This document shows positions 63,314 through 64,000 of a stretch of 64,000 nucleotides of DNA, in pieces. Position 1 is the first letter of the stretch, and the number at the start of each line of letters is the position of its first letter. Both the position numbers and the translations under genes were made by a program. The DNA comes from Aquimixticola soesokkakensis (GTDB lineage Bacteria; Pseudomonadota; Alphaproteobacteria; Rhodobacterales; Rhodobacteraceae). The notes beneath the pieces are model-generated. The model ran no database searches, was not told the DNA's origin, and was given only the letters and a program-made list of their open reading frames with translations. The stretch spans positions 1 through 64,000 of the forward strand of contig NZ_FWFS01000008.1 of the NCBI RefSeq assembly GCF_900172375.1, read 5' to 3'.

Positions 63314-64000
63314 TTAACGCAAGAGCGGAATCTCGGTCAAATTTTCACCTTCAGGAAGAGTGCCTTGGCCCCCCGTGCCCTCTGCGCCCTCGCTCACTGT
63401 GCGCATCAGTCCCGCAAAGTCGAAGAGGCCGGTATCAAGCATATGCGAGGGGCGGATATTGGTCAGCGCCTTGAACATTACCTGCCGCCGACCAGGGCTG
63501 TTTTTTTCCCAACCGTCCAGAATTTGCTTTACCTGCTGGCGTTGCAACCCATCCTGCGAGCCGCAAAGGTCGCAGGGAATGATCGGGTAATTCATCGCGG
63601 CGGCAAATTTTTCGCAATCCACCTCTGCCACATGGGCCATGGGGCGATAGACGAATAAATCGCCCTCCTCGTTCACCAGCTTGGGGGGCATGGTCGCAAG
63701 GCGTCCGCCATGGAACAGGTTCATGAAAAAGGTTTCGAGAATATCGTCGCGGTGGTGGCCCAGAACGACGGCAGAGCAGCCTTCCTCGCGTGCGATGCGA
63801 TACAGGTTCCCGCGCCGCAGCCGTGAACACAGCGCGCAAAAGGTGCGACCTGCGGGAACCTTGTCCATCACGATGGAATAGGTGTCCTGATATTCGATGC
63901 GGTGCGGCACCTTCATTTTTTCCAGAAATTCCGGCAGAACGGTGGCGGGAAACCCGGGCTGGCCCTGATCCAGATTGCAGGCCACCAGTTCGACGGGCAA
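63314..64000 (-). CDS. ttcA: tRNA 2-thiocytidine synthetase TtcA, 3' part
   Basis: The last 228 residues; the start and the ATP-binding PP-loop lie beyond the window end. Visible are the cluster-binding [24 protein letters not shown] and the second Cys motif PCDLCGSQ. TtcA thiolates cytidine-32 of some tRNAs using a [4Fe-4S] cluster. The C-terminal extension after ~195 ([11 protein letters not shown]...) is low complexity. Confidence 0.94.
   Translation of the reverse strand: MPVELVACNLDQGQPGFPATVLPEFLEKMKVPHRIEYQDTYSIVMDKVPAGRTFCALCSRLRRGNLYRIAREEGCSAVVLGHHRDDILETFFMNLFHGGRLATMPPKLVNEEGDLFVYRPMAHVAEVDCEKFAAAMNYPIIPCDLCGSQDGLQRQQVKQILDGWEKNSPGRRQVMFKALTNIRPSHMLDTGLFDFAGLMRTVSEGAEGTGGQGTLPEGENLTEIPLLR

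Overview
The window reads as chromosomal DNA of a GC-rich alphaproteobacterium, most likely a member of the Rhodobacterales (Roseobacter group). The indications are the gene order yidC-engB-argB, an AapJQMP amino-acid transporter, a zinc-finger type adenylate kinase, an ATP12 chaperone, a LuxR/LuxI pair, an assimilatory nitrite reductase operon with a phosphatase-kinase fusion, and many TRAP/ABC uptake systems. I see no rRNA, tRNA, insertion sequence, phage gene or CRISPR array.

Layout. (1) 1-3449, minus strand: the start and about 1149 codons of a very large acidic protein made mostly of a 40-residue (120-bp) tandem repeat; its end lies outside the window. (2) 3.8-12 kb: a FucP-type MFS transporter, a YahK-type zinc alcohol dehydrogenase with a LysR regulator, an operon of a PLP-dependent basic amino acid decarboxylase, aroQ and pxpA, then fdhD facing it. 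(3) 12.1-17.7 kb: an oligopeptide ABC operon oppABCDF. (4) 18-18.7 kb: an ExoY-like sugar transferase. (5) 18.8-24.4 kb, minus: nirB-nirD-nirC followed by a PP2C/kinase fusion, with a leader RNA carrying two hexaloop hairpins of the kind bound by ANTAR antiterminators. (6) 24.8-26.4 kb: an alpha-glucosidase. (7) 26.7-41.4 kb: a catabolic island with a TRAP transporter, a resorcylate-decarboxylase-like amidohydrolase, an esterase, an IclR regulator, a cyclase-family hydrolase, a cupin, an SDR, a 3-hydroxyacyl-CoA-dehydrogenase-like enzyme, a five-gene branched-chain type ABC importer and a BKACE enzyme. Its substrate is not identifiable from sequence alone. (8) 41.5-47 kb: rplO-secY-adk and rpsM-rpsK-rpoA-rplQ. 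(9) 47.2-48.5 kb: luxR-luxI quorum sensing. (10) 48.6-52.8 kb: rarA, crcB, a pseudouridine synthase, a HAD phosphatase and an ATP12 chaperone, tightly coupled. (11) 53-57.5 kb: aapJQMP. (12) 57.5-64 kb, minus: yidC-engB-argB-sixA, a GGDEF/EAL phosphodiesterase, and the 3' part of ttcA.

The most interesting items are: the giant repeat gene, which automatic calling would probably replace by a Ser-rich antisense ORF; the ANTAR-type leader of nirB; the catabolic island with two importers and a matching operator-like element in front of two of its units; two places where the 3' end of a gene has been tandemly duplicated together with its stop codon; and a strong hairpin directly after all four importer binding-protein genes.
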